Shown here piece after piece: positions 1 to 8,357 of a stretch of 64,000 nt of DNA. The notes beneath the pieces were generated by a model. It did not search any database. It was not told the origin of the DNA and saw only the letters and a program-made list of their open reading frames with translations. Origin of the DNA: Enterovibrio qingdaonensis (GTDB lineage: Bacteria > Pseudomonadota > Gammaproteobacteria > Enterobacterales > Vibrionaceae); NCBI RefSeq assembly GCF_028683135.1, contig NZ_JAJUBB010000006.1, forward strand, positions 186,001 through 250,000, in the 5' to 3' direction. The translations under genes were made by a program, and so were the position numbers. Numbering within the stretch: the first letter of the stretch is position 1; each line of letters opens with the position of its first letter.

Positions 1-620
1 AATTCTTCTCCGCCCAGTCGAGATGCGCATTCTCCTGGATCTGAAAAGCCCTCAATCAGTTTGGCGACTTGCCTTAGCACCAGATCACCGACAGGGTGTC
101 CCCAACTGTCATTGATGCGTTTGAAGTGGTCAATGTCGACCATGGCAAGAAAGCGTGCAGGGGAGGAAGATAGGGAAGATTTGTCGAATTGCTTGGTAAG
201 ATAGCGTCGATTGAATAGATTGGTGAGATCGTCGCGGTTGGCCATGTCTCGCAGTGTTCGTTCTCTTTTTATTTGGTCTGTCACCACACTGATAAACGTA
301 CACATGGCTTTTTCGCCGTACCAATCGACCACTTTGTCAGTAATCTGAGCAATCATTGGATTGCCTTTTATGTCAGTATGATTAATGACTTCAGGCGGCG
401 TTGCTTGACCCGTTTCAATTGCCCGCTCATATCTTCGTTGTGCTTCCGGCCAGTGCGCCTCCTCAAACAAGACGCGAATACTTTCTAGCCCCAGAACATC
501 TTCTGCCGTTTCCAACCCGCTGAAACGGGCAAAGGCATTGTTGGCATATTTGGGGACAAAGTTGATGTGTATAACACAGGGGTTGGGGTGGATATCGAGG
601 ATATCTTTAAAGTTGGGCAT
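1..620 (-). CDS. Diguanylate cyclase, PAS-GGDEF (3' end outside window)
   Basis: Leftward gene that runs off the left edge, so only about 206 N-terminal residues are visible. My translation gives a PAS-like sensor half (about residues 1-125) followed by a GGDEF domain. The GGDEF part starts with RDDLTNLFNRRYL, continues with MVDIDHFKRINDSWGHPVGD, and the last visible codons read RLGGEE followed by two bases of the next codon (TT, consistent with F), a GGEEF-type active site. Proteins of this family make cyclic di-GMP from two GTP and are usually soluble when the sensor is a single PAS domain; no membrane segment is seen. The start is the ATG at 618-620; an in-frame stop lies about 25 bases upstream. 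No strong ribosome binding site is visible. The signal sensed is unknown. Confidence 0.85.
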   Translation of the reverse strand, partial: MPNFKDILDIHPNPCVIHINFVPKYANNAFARFSGLETAEDVLGLESIRVLFEEAHWPEAQRRYERAIETGQATPPEVINHTDIKGNPMIAQITDKVVDWYGEKAMCTFISVVTDQIKRERTLRDMANRDDLTNLFNRRYLTKQFDKSSLSSSPARFLAMVDIDHFKRINDSWGHPVGDLVLRQVAKLIEGFSDPGECASRLGGEE

Positions 621-1095
621 TGTTGGGCAGCTGCTGATGTTCAATTACGGATCATTATTCTTATTGCGATCGCGTACACACGACCGGTGTATTTACGTCC
701 AACTTTTTAGTGCGAAAACCTTACGGAAGCAATGCTTTTTACATTATTTTAGGTAGCGATGCACAAAAATAGCGTGCCACTTCCAGCTTTGACGTTGAAA
801 TTAGGTAATTTTTTAGGAATGAAACTATACACCTTTAGACACCTAAGGCCCGTGCGTGCGTTCTCATAGGACGTGATAAATGCGGGTTATAATGACTCTT
901 ATTGATAAGCCTCTTAAATGTTTTGATAAAGAAAAGCTGTAGGGCAAATAGCACGCATTTTTGACTTCTTCATCATGGCATTAGAGATATAAAAATGGAC
1001 GTATGGTTGGCTAAAAATGCGAAAAATCCTGATTGTGCTCTGACTTAAGTTAGCCAGATTGTGGCTGCTAACACGAATCAAGAAAGAGCATCAAG
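621..1095. other. Intergenic, no gene recognised
   Basis: AT-rich stretch between the divergent diguanylate cyclase and the acyl-CoA operon. I find no convincing coding frame, RNA gene or terminator in it. It must contain the promoter of the leftward cyclase gene. Confidence 0.5.
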
Positions 1096-1208
1096 CAATG
1101 TCTTGAAATCAATATCTTTACGTCAAAACCTTAAAAACAATGTCATGAAATCAATACTGACATTGCCACGTTTCACGAAGCGTGACTGAATGAACACTGA
1201 CGTGTTCA
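1096..1208. promoter_or_regulatory. Palindrome-rich leader, candidate operator sites
   Basis: Four ordered elements precede the acyl-CoA operon. A 19-base motif beginning CAATGTC occurs at 1096-1114 and again at 1138-1156 with one mismatch. The second copy starts a perfect inverted repeat, CAATGTCA (1138-1145) and TGACATTG (1158-1165). TCACG-aag-CGTGA lies at 1173-1185, and TGAACAC-TGAC-GTGTTCA at 1191-1208. Such clustered dyads are typical of repressor or activator sites; the regulator is unknown (inference). Confidence 0.4.
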
Positions 1209-1375
1209 TACCCTCCTTATTGGTTGCGTCTTTCGCATGCGACAAACGCAATAATTATCTCGCGCCACCTTCCAGAACGATTATTCCTGTCCTGTACTTG
1301 AAGAGAAACCAAGGAAAGAGGCGAGGTTGCATGCACGATGTGAGCGCAGCCGGCCCTTGCAAACAAGGAGTCAGG

Positions 1376-2170
1376 ATGAGCGAACCGATTGAACAAGCAT
1401 TGAGTGATAACGGCGTGTTAAGGCTAACACTCAATAACCCTCAACGTAGAAATGCACTCTCAATGTCCATGATTGCTGCCTTGCATGACGCCATCAAGCA
1501 AGCTGATGTCTCTACGGCGGTGAAAGTGATCGTTCTCGGGGCGAACGGCCCGGCATTTAGTGCCGGACACGATCTGAAAGAAATTACGGCGGCAAGAGAG
1601 CAACCTGATAAAGGCCGCGCCTTTTTCTCAACGTTAATGGGGCAATGCGCCGCGATGATGACGGACATCGTCACTTGCTCAAAACCAGTGATTGCGGAAG
1701 TTGATGGAATTGCTACCGCGGCAGGGTGCCAGCTTGTTGCCAGTTGTGATTTAGCCTATGCCTCAGACACCTCACGCTTCGCGACACCTGGGGTCAATAT
1801 TGGTCTATTTTGTTCGACCCCCATGGTCGCACTCTCTCGAAATGTCGCGAACAAACATGCGATGGAAATGCTACTGACCGGAGACATGTTCTCCGCGTGT
1901 GATGCCGAACGAATTGGCCTGATAAACCGCGTGACCGACAGTGAATCACTTAAAACGTTAACCCATGATATTGCCTCAAAAATTGCCGAGAAGTCGTCGA
2001 TGACGCTTGCGATCGGCAAGGCGGCGTTTTATCGCCAAAAGGACATGGACCTCGTACAAGCCTATGCGTATTCAGCCGAGGTGATGGTCGACAACATGCT
2101 GACCAAAGACGGGGAAGAAGGTATTACGGCGTTTGTTGAAAAGCGCCCTCCTGTTTGGCGAAACGAATGA
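1376..2170 (+). CDS. Enoyl-CoA hydratase/isomerase family protein (ECHDC3-like)
   Basis: 264-residue crotonase-fold protein. The start at 1376 follows AAGGAG at 1365-1370; the frame stays open 62 codons further up but without a good ribosome site. SAGHDLKE (62-69) and GLFCSTP are typical of the ECHDC3 branch. The two glutamates that act as acid and base in classical enoyl-CoA hydratases are not there: Gln119 stands in AAGCQLVASCDLA and Gly139 in ATPGVNIG. Classical hydration is therefore doubtful, and another acyl-CoA reaction or a binding role is possible. It is followed after nine bases by an acyl-CoA synthetase gene, so the pair probably acts on one acyl-CoA substrate in the cytoplasm. Family call sure, reaction unknown. 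Confidence 0.85.
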   Translation: MSEPIEQALSDNGVLRLTLNNPQRRNALSMSMIAALHDAIKQADVSTAVKVIVLGANGPAFSAGHDLKEITAAREQPDKGRAFFSTLMGQCAAMMTDIVTCSKPVIAEVDGIATAAGCQLVASCDLAYASDTSRFATPGVNIGLFCSTPMVALSRNVANKHAMEMLLTGDMFSACDAERIGLINRVTDSESLKTLTHDIASKIAEKSSMTLAIGKAAFYRQKDMDLVQAYAYSAEVMVDNMLTKDGEEGITAFVEKRPPVWRNE

Positions 2171-2179
2171 GGTGAGCGG

Positions 2180-3802
2180 ATGGCAAACCCGTATAACACT
2201 GGACTGGATCGTAACCCTGCAAACTATCAGCCTCTGACCCCGTTAGGTTTTTTGGCACGTACTGCTGCGAACTACCCGAATGCGACTGCAATCATTCACG
2301 GTGAATTAAAGATCAGCTATCAGGCGTTTTACAACAGAAGCCGCCAACTTGCCTCTCAACTGGCCAAGCAAGGGTTAGGGCGGGGTGATACCGTCTCTGC
2401 GCTTTTGGCAAACACACCTGCCATGCTCGAATGCCACTATGGTGTGCCGATGGCAGGTGCGGTTCTTCATTCCATCAATACGCGATTGGAAGCCGCAACC
2501 ATTGCGTACCAACTGGATCATGCTGAAGCGAAGGTGATGATCGTCGATCAAGAGTTTCTGTCCGTCGCTCTCGACGCGCTCCAAATCGCAACGGTGTCGC
2601 CGACACTCATTGTGTATCGCGATCCTGAATGGGCGACCAGTTCAGAAGAAGGCGCGGCTACCCAGTACCCAGACTACGAGGCGTTCGTGGCGCAAGGCGA
2701 CCCCTCTTTTTCTTGGTTAATGCCAGACGATGAATGGGATGCCATCTCCATTAATTACACCTCGGGCACCACAGGAAACCCCAAAGGGGTCGTATGCCAC
2801 CACCGAGGCGCATACCTGCTCGCATTGGGTAATGTGTTTACGGCGGACATGCCGAAGTACTCCGTATACCTGTGGACACTTCCCATGTTTCATTGCAATG
2901 GCTGGTGTTTTCCTTGGACGATGTCTGCTATTTGTGGCACACATGTTTGCTTAAGGCAGGTACGAGAAGTCCCGATTTGGCAGGCACTTCACGAGCATAA
3001 GGTGACCCATCTTTGTGGTGCGCCGATTGTCATGGATATCATTCTTTCAGGTACCCACAGGGTGCTGCCTGATAAAGTGGCGTTTTTCACCGCGGCGGCT
3101 CCGCCACCAGAGCGTACCCTTGCCAATATGCAGCAAGCGGGCTTTGAGGTAACGCATTTATATGGGCTGGCTGAAGTGTACGGGCCTGCGGTGGTCAACG
3201 AATGGCACCGAGAGTGGGATGATTTACCCGGCGATCAACAAGCTCGTTTGAAAGCCCGCCAAGGGGTAAGGTACTTGCCGTTGGAAAATTTGGATGTGTT
3301 CGCCCCCGCGACCATGATGCCAGTGCCTGCTGACGGGAAGACGTTGGGTGAAGTGATGTTTCGCGGCAATGTGGTGATGAAAGGCTATTTTAAAAACCCC
3401 GACGCGACAGCGTTGGCATTTGAAGGAGGCTGGTTTCATTCGGGGGACTTAGCCGTGAAACACCCTGATGGGTACATTCAGCTTAAAGATCGTTCGAAAG
3501 ACATCATCATCTCTGGCGGGGAGAACATCTCCTCAATAGAAATTGAAGACGTGTTGTATAAACACACCGCCGTGGCAGTGGCTGCCGTGGTCGCTTGCCC
3601 CGATGAAAAATGGGGGGAAGTGCCCTATGCATTTGTTGAATGTGCCGATGGGCAAAACGTGTCTGAGGATGAGCTAAAAGCGTGGTGCAGCCAACATATG
3701 GCTGGCTTTAAAGTCCCCAAACACGTTGCCTTTACCGCGATCCCCAGAACACCGACAGGGAAAATACAAAAGTTTCAGCTGCGGAACAAAGTGAAACCAT
3801 AA
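2180..3802 (+). CDS. Acyl-CoA synthetase (AMP-forming, medium-chain type)
   Basis: 540-residue member of the acyl-adenylate-forming enzymes, which join a carboxylic acid to CoA through an acyl-AMP. The phosphate-binding loop YTSGTTGNPKG is at 193-203. The GWFHSGDL motif near 416 carries the ribose-binding Asp, followed by the hinge DRSKDIIISGGENIS. PRTPTGKIQKF near the C-terminus has the catalytic Lys. Length is normal. It is the second gene of a two-gene operon, nine bases after the ECHDC3-like gene, with GAGG just before the ATG. It resembles the acetate/butyrate- or medium-chain-type ligases; the true substrate cannot be read from sequence. Confidence 0.9.
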   Translation: MANPYNTGLDRNPANYQPLTPLGFLARTAANYPNATAIIHGELKISYQAFYNRSRQLASQLAKQGLGRGDTVSALLANTPAMLECHYGVPMAGAVLHSINTRLEAATIAYQLDHAEAKVMIVDQEFLSVALDALQIATVSPTLIVYRDPEWATSSEEGAATQYPDYEAFVAQGDPSFSWLMPDDEWDAISINYTSGTTGNPKGVVCHHRGAYLLALGNVFTADMPKYSVYLWTLPMFHCNGWCFPWTMSAICGTHVCLRQVREVPIWQALHEHKVTHLCGAPIVMDIILSGTHRVLPDKVAFFTAAAPPPERTLANMQQAGFEVTHLYGLAEVYGPAVVNEWHREWDDLPGDQQARLKARQGVRYLPLENLDVFAPATMMPVPADGKTLGEVMFRGNVVMKGYFKNPDATALAFEGGWFHSGDLAVKHPDGYIQLKDRSKDIIISGGENISSIEIEDVLYKHTAVAVAAVVACPDEKWGEVPYAFVECADGQNVSEDELKAWCSQHMAGFKVPKHVAFTAIPRTPTGKIQKFQLRNKVKP

Positions 3803-3838
3803 GCGTATTGGCTTCCCCGTTGATGTCGAACCTGTTTG

Positions 3839-4192
3839 CTAAGGAATAGGTTCGGCCTCGTGGCTGACCAAATCAGCTTTTAGTAACGCCTCCAGTGCTG
3901 ACCAGCCATCAATCTCCGTCGTACCTAACGTAAAGCGTTTTCCGGTGAGTTTGCCATAAAGATGGTGCTTCACATGCTCAGTTGGGTATTGGATTTCACA
4001 CCGAATTGTCGGCGTGACTGGGTCTAAATCAAACGCCACTAAGGCAACAGGAATATCGCTGCGAGCGTTACCCATGTTCACACGCAGAATAACGGGTAAC
4101 CCCTCATCTGTCGTGAACATATACACGGGCACCACACGGTTCCTATTCCCGCTGGGCAATAGTTTTTGCAGATAATCGAGTCTGTCTAACAT
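3839..4192 (-). CDS. Hypothetical protein, 117 aa
   Basis: Short cytoplasmic-looking protein with no signal peptide, membrane segment or motif that I recognise. It starts MLDRLDYLQKLLPSG and has a mixed composition that fits a small alpha/beta domain. It is convergent with the acyl-CoA synthetase gene and 36 bases from it. No overlapping frame on the other strand is more plausible, and codon use looks like that of its neighbours. No function can be assigned. Confidence 0.65.
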   Translation of the reverse strand: MLDRLDYLQKLLPSGNRNRVVPVYMFTTDEGLPVILRVNMGNARSDIPVALVAFDLDPVTPTIRCEIQYPTEHVKHHLYGKLTGKRFTLGTTEIDGWSALEALLKADLVSHEAEPIP

Positions 4193-4387
4193 TGCTGTTT
4201 AACCCCACTAAAAGTAAGTCTACATGCATCCTAACTTACAATTTCACTATAGCCATAAAACGACTGTTTGAAATATGACGTACTCAGAACGGGATCTGTG
4301 AATTGTTGTAATAAATAAAGAATAAGTGTCGGGTAGCGGCACTTTGTACCCCCAACAGAGGGAGAATGGGGGGCGAAATGGACGAAA

Positions 4388-4415
4388 CAATCCCTTGAGT
4401 GTGCTCAAGGGATTG
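4388..4415 (-). terminator. Intrinsic terminator of the lipoprotein gene
   Basis: Perfect 12-base stem, CAATCCCTTGAG and CTCAAGGGATTG, with a 4-base loop, 16 bases past the stop at 4431. On the minus strand a TTTCGT tract follows. Confidence 0.8.
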
Positions 4416-4430
4416 TAGGGTTTCAGTAAT

Positions 4431-5456
4431 TTATTTTGCCGCTGGTTGGTCAATGGTGAACGTAAAGAACTGGCTTGTGCCATTGTCGTTGTCACTCACC
4501 ACATACCCTGACACTTGGTCGGCATTTTGTTGATCAACGGCGATAGACTCCGCCTTGGTGATCAAGGGTTGACCGCCGCTTTGCATCAATTGGCTGTATT
4601 GTGTTAGGTCGATGTTAGCTTGGTTATTGAGTGCGTCGATCGGAAGTACCCCGACAAAGCTACCTTGGATTGCGCCGTCATTAACACTGCTTTGGTTGTT
4701 ACCTTCAACAGAAGCGGTGTAAATCAGGCTGTTGCCATCTTGCCAGAAATCCGCACCCGAGAAGCACGCCTGAACGCCATTAATACTTGGCAGCTGCGCG
4801 CGAACCACATGCAGCGAAGGAATGGTAGTCGCTTTACCTTGCAGATAATTCAACATGTCTGAAGTCTTCATCATGAAGACGGCATTTTTGCCTTCGTTAC
4901 CCCGGTTGAAGATATAAGTTTCATCCGCAGAGTTAGCAATGCCCTCAATGTTGATCTTTTCGTTGTCCGTAAAGCCCGCAGCTTTGTGCAGATCTGCGTA
5001 GAAGTTTGAGAGTGACAGCTTAATATTGCCACCACCATTGGCAGGAATGAGATAAGCGTTTTCGCGCAATTCTTTTTTACTGCCCGAACCAACCACGAAA
5101 TAGTATGGCTGATTATTGTAATTAAGCAGTGTCATCGCTTCAAAATCGGGTTTGATCTTGTGGTCAATGCGGTTGTCTTTATTAACAGGGAAGGTATCGA
5201 TAAGCGTGGTGTCATCAATGGTAAAGTCTGGCGTTACATTGAACAGCCATGGCGAGTCATCACCTGACACAATGATATCGTCGTCGTCGTTTACGACCAT
5301 GGCCGAGCCCGATGGCAGATTTTGGTTAATGGTTGAATCTGCAATAGCAAAATCAAATTGCTCTGGTTGAGCGGGCTTTTCTGAACAACCACTAACGAAA
5401 ATTGCAATCGAAGCGAGAAGACCGGCGGTAGCGTAGTTTCTGGTCTTTGTTTTCAT
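4431..5456 (-). CDS. Lipoprotein, DUF6929-like (beta-propeller type)
   Basis: 341 residues from the ATG at 5454-5456, which has TAGGT a few bases upstream; an in-frame ATG lies 31 codons earlier but would spoil the signal peptide. Residues 1-23 form a lipoprotein signal ending FVSG before Cys24, so the mature protein should be anchored in an envelope membrane. The body has LPSGSAM, a GDDSPWLF segment and KIKPDFEAMT, which resemble DUF6929-type repeats thought to fold as a propeller. Asp-rich turns (VVNDDDD) may bind calcium (inference). The gene is monocistronic with its own terminator. Function unknown. Confidence 0.75.
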   Translation of the reverse strand: MKTKTRNYATAGLLASIAIFVSGCSEKPAQPEQFDFAIADSTINQNLPSGSAMVVNDDDDIIVSGDDSPWLFNVTPDFTIDDTTLIDTFPVNKDNRIDHKIKPDFEAMTLLNYNNQPYYFVVGSGSKKELRENAYLIPANGGGNIKLSLSNFYADLHKAAGFTDNEKINIEGIANSADETYIFNRGNEGKNAVFMMKTSDMLNYLQGKATTIPSLHVVRAQLPSINGVQACFSGADFWQDGNSLIYTASVEGNNQSSVNDGAIQGSFVGVLPIDALNNQANIDLTQYSQLMQSGGQPLITKAESIAVDQQNADQVSGYVVSDNDNGTSQFFTFTIDQPAAK

Positions 5457-5581
5457 CTTAATACCTACATTCATCAAATGTTTCGACGAACCGAATGTAC
5501 ACCCAGAGCGTGCATGCGGAAGCCGTGAAAACATAGATTGAGAGAACAAATTCGTTTAACACGCTCATTGGGTAGGTCGGG

Positions 5582-5640
5582 TTTTCTACATCAAACAGGA
5601 CTGGCTTGGGCTCAGCCAACCAGTATCACTTTGTAGAAAA
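5582..5640. repeat. Inverted repeat with inner stem
   Basis: TTTTCTACA (5582-5590) and TGTAGAAAA (5632-5640) are perfect 9-base arms 41 bases apart. An inner GGCT/AGCC pairing can extend the fold. It lies between divergently transcribed genes. Role unknown; it could be an operator or a small structured RNA. Confidence 0.35.
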
Positions 5641-5766
5641 AGGAGAAATACATGCTGGGGGCTTAGTGCATTTCGAGAGAGGGTATCTATAGTCAAAATT
5701 ATTGGCTGTTTCTGCTTATGCACGAAGCATTAGTGACTCAAAACCCCATTAAGGACATCGTACCAA

Positions 5767-6069
5767 ATGAACAAGACACTCCCTGCATTGCTCGCATTCA
5801 CTTCCATTTTATCGTTAGCACCAACAGTAAACGCCTTTGAGCTAAAACCGTTGACCAAAGAAGAACTCAAGCCATTTTGCCAAAACTCGATGATTTGGGG
5901 GCAATTCAATGTTTCAGAAGCACAGTGCTTAGAGGTCGCGGTGCCTTGCTCTAAAAGCACGTTAAAGCCAGGAATGAACTTAGGACAAGCCACGGAAGCA
6001 CTGTTTAGCTGCACCTTCAGTAAGCTAGGAATAGAACTGCCTGAGTTCGATGATGAAGATGACTTTTAG
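5767..6069 (+). CDS. Small secreted hypothetical protein, 100 aa
   Basis: A clear Sec signal peptide (about residues 1-23, ending VNA before FELKPL) precedes a mature part of about 77 residues with four cysteines, consistent with two disulfide bonds in the periplasm. The C-terminus is acidic (EFDDEDDF). AAGGA lies about 10 bases before the ATG. An antisense frame of similar length covers part of it but lacks such features. No family is recognised. It is convergent with the LysR gene. Confidence 0.7.
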   Translation: MNKTLPALLAFTSILSLAPTVNAFELKPLTKEELKPFCQNSMIWGQFNVSEAQCLEVAVPCSKSTLKPGMNLGQATEALFSCTFSKLGIELPEFDDEDDF

Positions 6070-6138
6070 GCGTTTGTTCTGTTCGCTCGCTCCGCTATTT
6101 TGATGACCAACTGATGCTGAGCTACTTACTGACGTTGG

Positions 6139-7059
6139 TTACTTATGGCTGCCTTTTGATATATCCATAAACCATGAAATGACCTTATCAACCCGCTTTG
6201 GTTGGTTGAAGGTGTTCAATTTGATGATATAGATATCGTTAACCAGCGGGGATGTGATTGGCGACGCGACGTTGCACTCTTCCAGCTTTTTCTCATCAAT
6301 GTATTGCTGAACACAATGGCGGGGGAATACCGACACACCCAGCCCTCCCAATACCATCAAAATTGCACCTTCAATGCTATTGATGCGCCCCGCGAAGTGG
6401 ACGGAGAGATCACTGATAGAATGAAGGTTTGGATAAAAGTGTCGACGCCAGAAGTTGAAGTACACATCCATGCCGGGGTATTCGATGTAGTTGTAGTCGA
6501 GGATGTTGTCTTCATTGATCTCTGACACGTCACAAGACGGGGCGGCCACCATCACGTACTCTTCCTGACAGAAACTGAAATACTCCAATCTGGGGTGGTC
6601 AACTTTCTCGGTCACAAACCCAAAATCCACCTGACTCGACAACACGTTATCGAACACCTGACTGTTGTGGATCAGCGTTAAATCAATTTCCAACCTTGGA
6701 TAATTCAAACGCCGCTCAAGCAACATCGGGAAGTGGGGTGACAGCAAGCACGATGGCGGCATTGCGTATGCCACAACACCTTCTATCTGATTGAAGTCGG
6801 TTTCTACTTCCTGCGAGAAGTCACTGTTGAGATCTTCAAGATTTTTAATGTGTTGAAGAAGCTTCTTGCCTGCATCTGTCATCACCGGGCATTTCGGGGT
6901 ACGGATAAACAACTCATACCCAACCTGCTCTTCCAGGCTTCGAATATGTTTGCTGATATTGGCTTGTGTCATTGCTGCCATTTCTGCGGCATCGTTAAAG
7001 CTGCGGGATTCAGCGACTGCTTTAAATGCGCGAAACAACTTGGGATCCAAATGCATCAT
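6139..7059 (-). CDS. LysR-family transcriptional regulator
   Basis: 306 residues from the first of two adjacent ATG codons (7057-7059), preceded by AGGAA. The N-terminal winged helix-turn-helix (about 5-65) has the family pattern: FRAFKAVAESRSFNDAAE, then TQANISKHIRSLEEQ, then GYELFIRT. The remainder is a periplasmic-binding-fold effector domain (about 90-300) for an unknown ligand. LysR proteins usually control a divergent neighbour; here that is the accessory operon starting at 7431, and a GTTATA/TATAAC dyad lies between them. That regulatory link is inference. Confidence 0.88.
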   Translation of the reverse strand: MMHLDPKLFRAFKAVAESRSFNDAAEMAAMTQANISKHIRSLEEQVGYELFIRTPKCPVMTDAGKKLLQHIKNLEDLNSDFSQEVETDFNQIEGVVAYAMPPSCLLSPHFPMLLERRLNYPRLEIDLTLIHNSQVFDNVLSSQVDFGFVTEKVDHPRLEYFSFCQEEYVMVAAPSCDVSEINEDNILDYNYIEYPGMDVYFNFWRRHFYPNLHSISDLSVHFAGRINSIEGAILMVLGGLGVSVFPRHCVQQYIDEKKLEECNVASPITSPLVNDIYIIKLNTFNQPKRVDKVISWFMDISKGSHK

Positions 7060-7311
7060 GGTTCTTTTCCTAATACCCAAACCGCCCGAAGTTGCCGGTT
7101 TCAGGTTGTGGGGCATACACCAAACGAAAGATCAGAGTGCGCTTACAAAGTTCACGGTGAGGGGGAATTTAAACGCGGCATTACATTTAACCCATTAGCC
7201 TCATCGACTTGAGTGTACTATTAAATTCATACACATAATGTCACATTCCAAATACATAATTGAAATAGATGCTTGATTGCCCATGACTGTTTAAAACACA
7301 CCACTGAATCC

Positions 7312-7328
7312 GTTATAAGGGGTATAAC
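7312..7328. promoter_or_regulatory. Candidate operator dyad between lysR and the 7.4 kb operon
   Basis: Perfect inverted repeat GTTATA-aggggt-type spacer-TATAAC: arms at 7312-7317 and 7323-7328 with five bases between. The 371-base divergent region 7060-7430 holds no gene. Which protein binds here is not shown by the sequence. Confidence 0.35.
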
Positions 7329-7430
7329 AAATTGGATTTGGTTTCTATCAGGCAAGCTCGTAATACTAAGTTGAAATATCTGAGTTTATCGAAACTGGGC
7401 TGAGGGAATAGACAGCCTGGGGGAGTGGAT

Positions 7431-8285
7431 ATGAAGACAAAGCTCATCACACCAAATGGCATTCGTGTGTGGCAAGGGTATCGTTGTCAGCAATATCAGG
7501 ATGACAGCGATGGCTTTTTAGAAAAGCTGGGGCAGATATTTATCCCCATTACGGCACAGCTGATGTCACCGATGGGCCTTCGTATGTATTACCCCACCAT
7601 CGTATCGCAGCCGAGCGATTGCCAGACTGTGAAGCTGCCTGATGAAATTGCCTTAGTCGGCTACTCTTCGCAGCAAACGTATCACGATGCTTCGCATGCC
7701 ACTGTTGCTGGACGTGCATATTCTTCCCTTCACCAGACTGTTTTTAATTTCACCCCTAGCACGACCCCTGCAAGTTTTTCTGATTTCCCCATCGCTTACG
7801 CTGATGTCTCTCAGTTCGAATGGAAAACCCCGTATTACTTTTCTGGCGAAGCCATTGACTGGCATAGCCTCTATGTTGGCGTGCTTATATGGACGTGGCC
7901 GGACAATGTTTCTGAAGGCAAGGCTTCTGAAGACTGTGTTTCTGAAGACAAGGCTTCGAAAGACTGTGCTTCGGAAGAACATGCCTTGGATGACCCAATT
8001 CAGCATGCCAAAGACCTTCTGAATGTGTGTCACGCGCGCATTGGAAGCAATAATAATCTGTTTGAAATCATCACAGTATTGCAGCAAGACTACGGCGTTT
8101 TATGGTTCGCATCAGATGCTTTACGTTGGCCAGAAAACATCATTCAGTGCCTCTCTGACATGAAGTGTCATCTTGTGATGCAAGCCTTTCATGACACTAC
8201 AAATATCTCGCCGTTATTCAGTGAAGACGATAACGGCATCGTCGTTTCTGCTGGTCAGGCTTTGGATGTACGCCTTTCTACGTAG
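7431..8285 (+). CDS. Hypothetical protein with acidic 10-residue tandem repeat
   Basis: 284 residues. The ATG at 7431 has GGGGGAG about six bases upstream; a GTG two codons earlier is the alternative. No signal peptide or membrane helix is evident. The N-terminal half contains aromatic strands (RMYYPTIV, EWKTPYYFSG). Residues about 160-188 are a low-complexity insert made of near-identical units beginning VSEGKASEDC and VSEDKASKDC. The C-terminal half (NNNLFEIITVLQQDYGVLWF) looks folded. It is the first of three rightward genes at the start of an accessory region. I do not recognise a family. Confidence 0.65.
   Translation: MKTKLITPNGIRVWQGYRCQQYQDDSDGFLEKLGQIFIPITAQLMSPMGLRMYYPTIVSQPSDCQTVKLPDEIALVGYSSQQTYHDASHATVAGRAYSSLHQTVFNFTPSTTPASFSDFPIAYADVSQFEWKTPYYFSGEAIDWHSLYVGVLIWTWPDNVSEGKASEDCVSEDKASKDCASEEHALDDPIQHAKDLLNVCHARIGSNNNLFEIITVLQQDYGVLWFASDALRWPENIIQCLSDMKCHLVMQAFHDTTNISPLFSEDDNGIVVSAGQALDVRLST
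7908..7994 (+). repeat. 30-base in-frame tandem repeat (2.9 units)
   Basis: Units at 7908-7937, 7938-7967 and 7968-7994 encode VSEGKASEDC, VSEDKASKDC and ASEEHALDD. The unit length is a multiple of three, so gain or loss of copies would keep the frame. Likely a slippage-prone linker. Confidence 0.75.
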
Positions 8286-8357
8286 CCACTACAGACTGCC
8301 TATTTCACCCCAATAGCCCATCAATCATCTATTCCAATCACTTAAAAGGAGCGAACC

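Noticed and set aside
1190-1375. N-terminal extension of the crotonase frame
   Set aside because: The 62 extra codons lack homology and overlap the operator-like dyads; AAGGAG lies before the internal ATG at 1376.
4247-4495. Short leftward frame over the end of the lipoprotein gene
   Set aside because: Crosses the strong terminator at 4388-4415 and lacks any supporting signal.
5730-6014. Antisense frame opposite the small secreted protein
   Set aside because: Sense protein has signal peptide, paired cysteines and a ribosome site; antisense has none.
6850-7212. Rightward frames opposite lysR (6850-7212, 6866-7198)
   Set aside because: Lie over the helix-turn-helix coding part of the LysR gene; no conserved features.
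7653-8087. Antisense 144-codon frame with FRS repeats
   Set aside because: It mirrors the 30-base repeat of the rightward gene; the sense frame has a ribosome site and spans the whole length.
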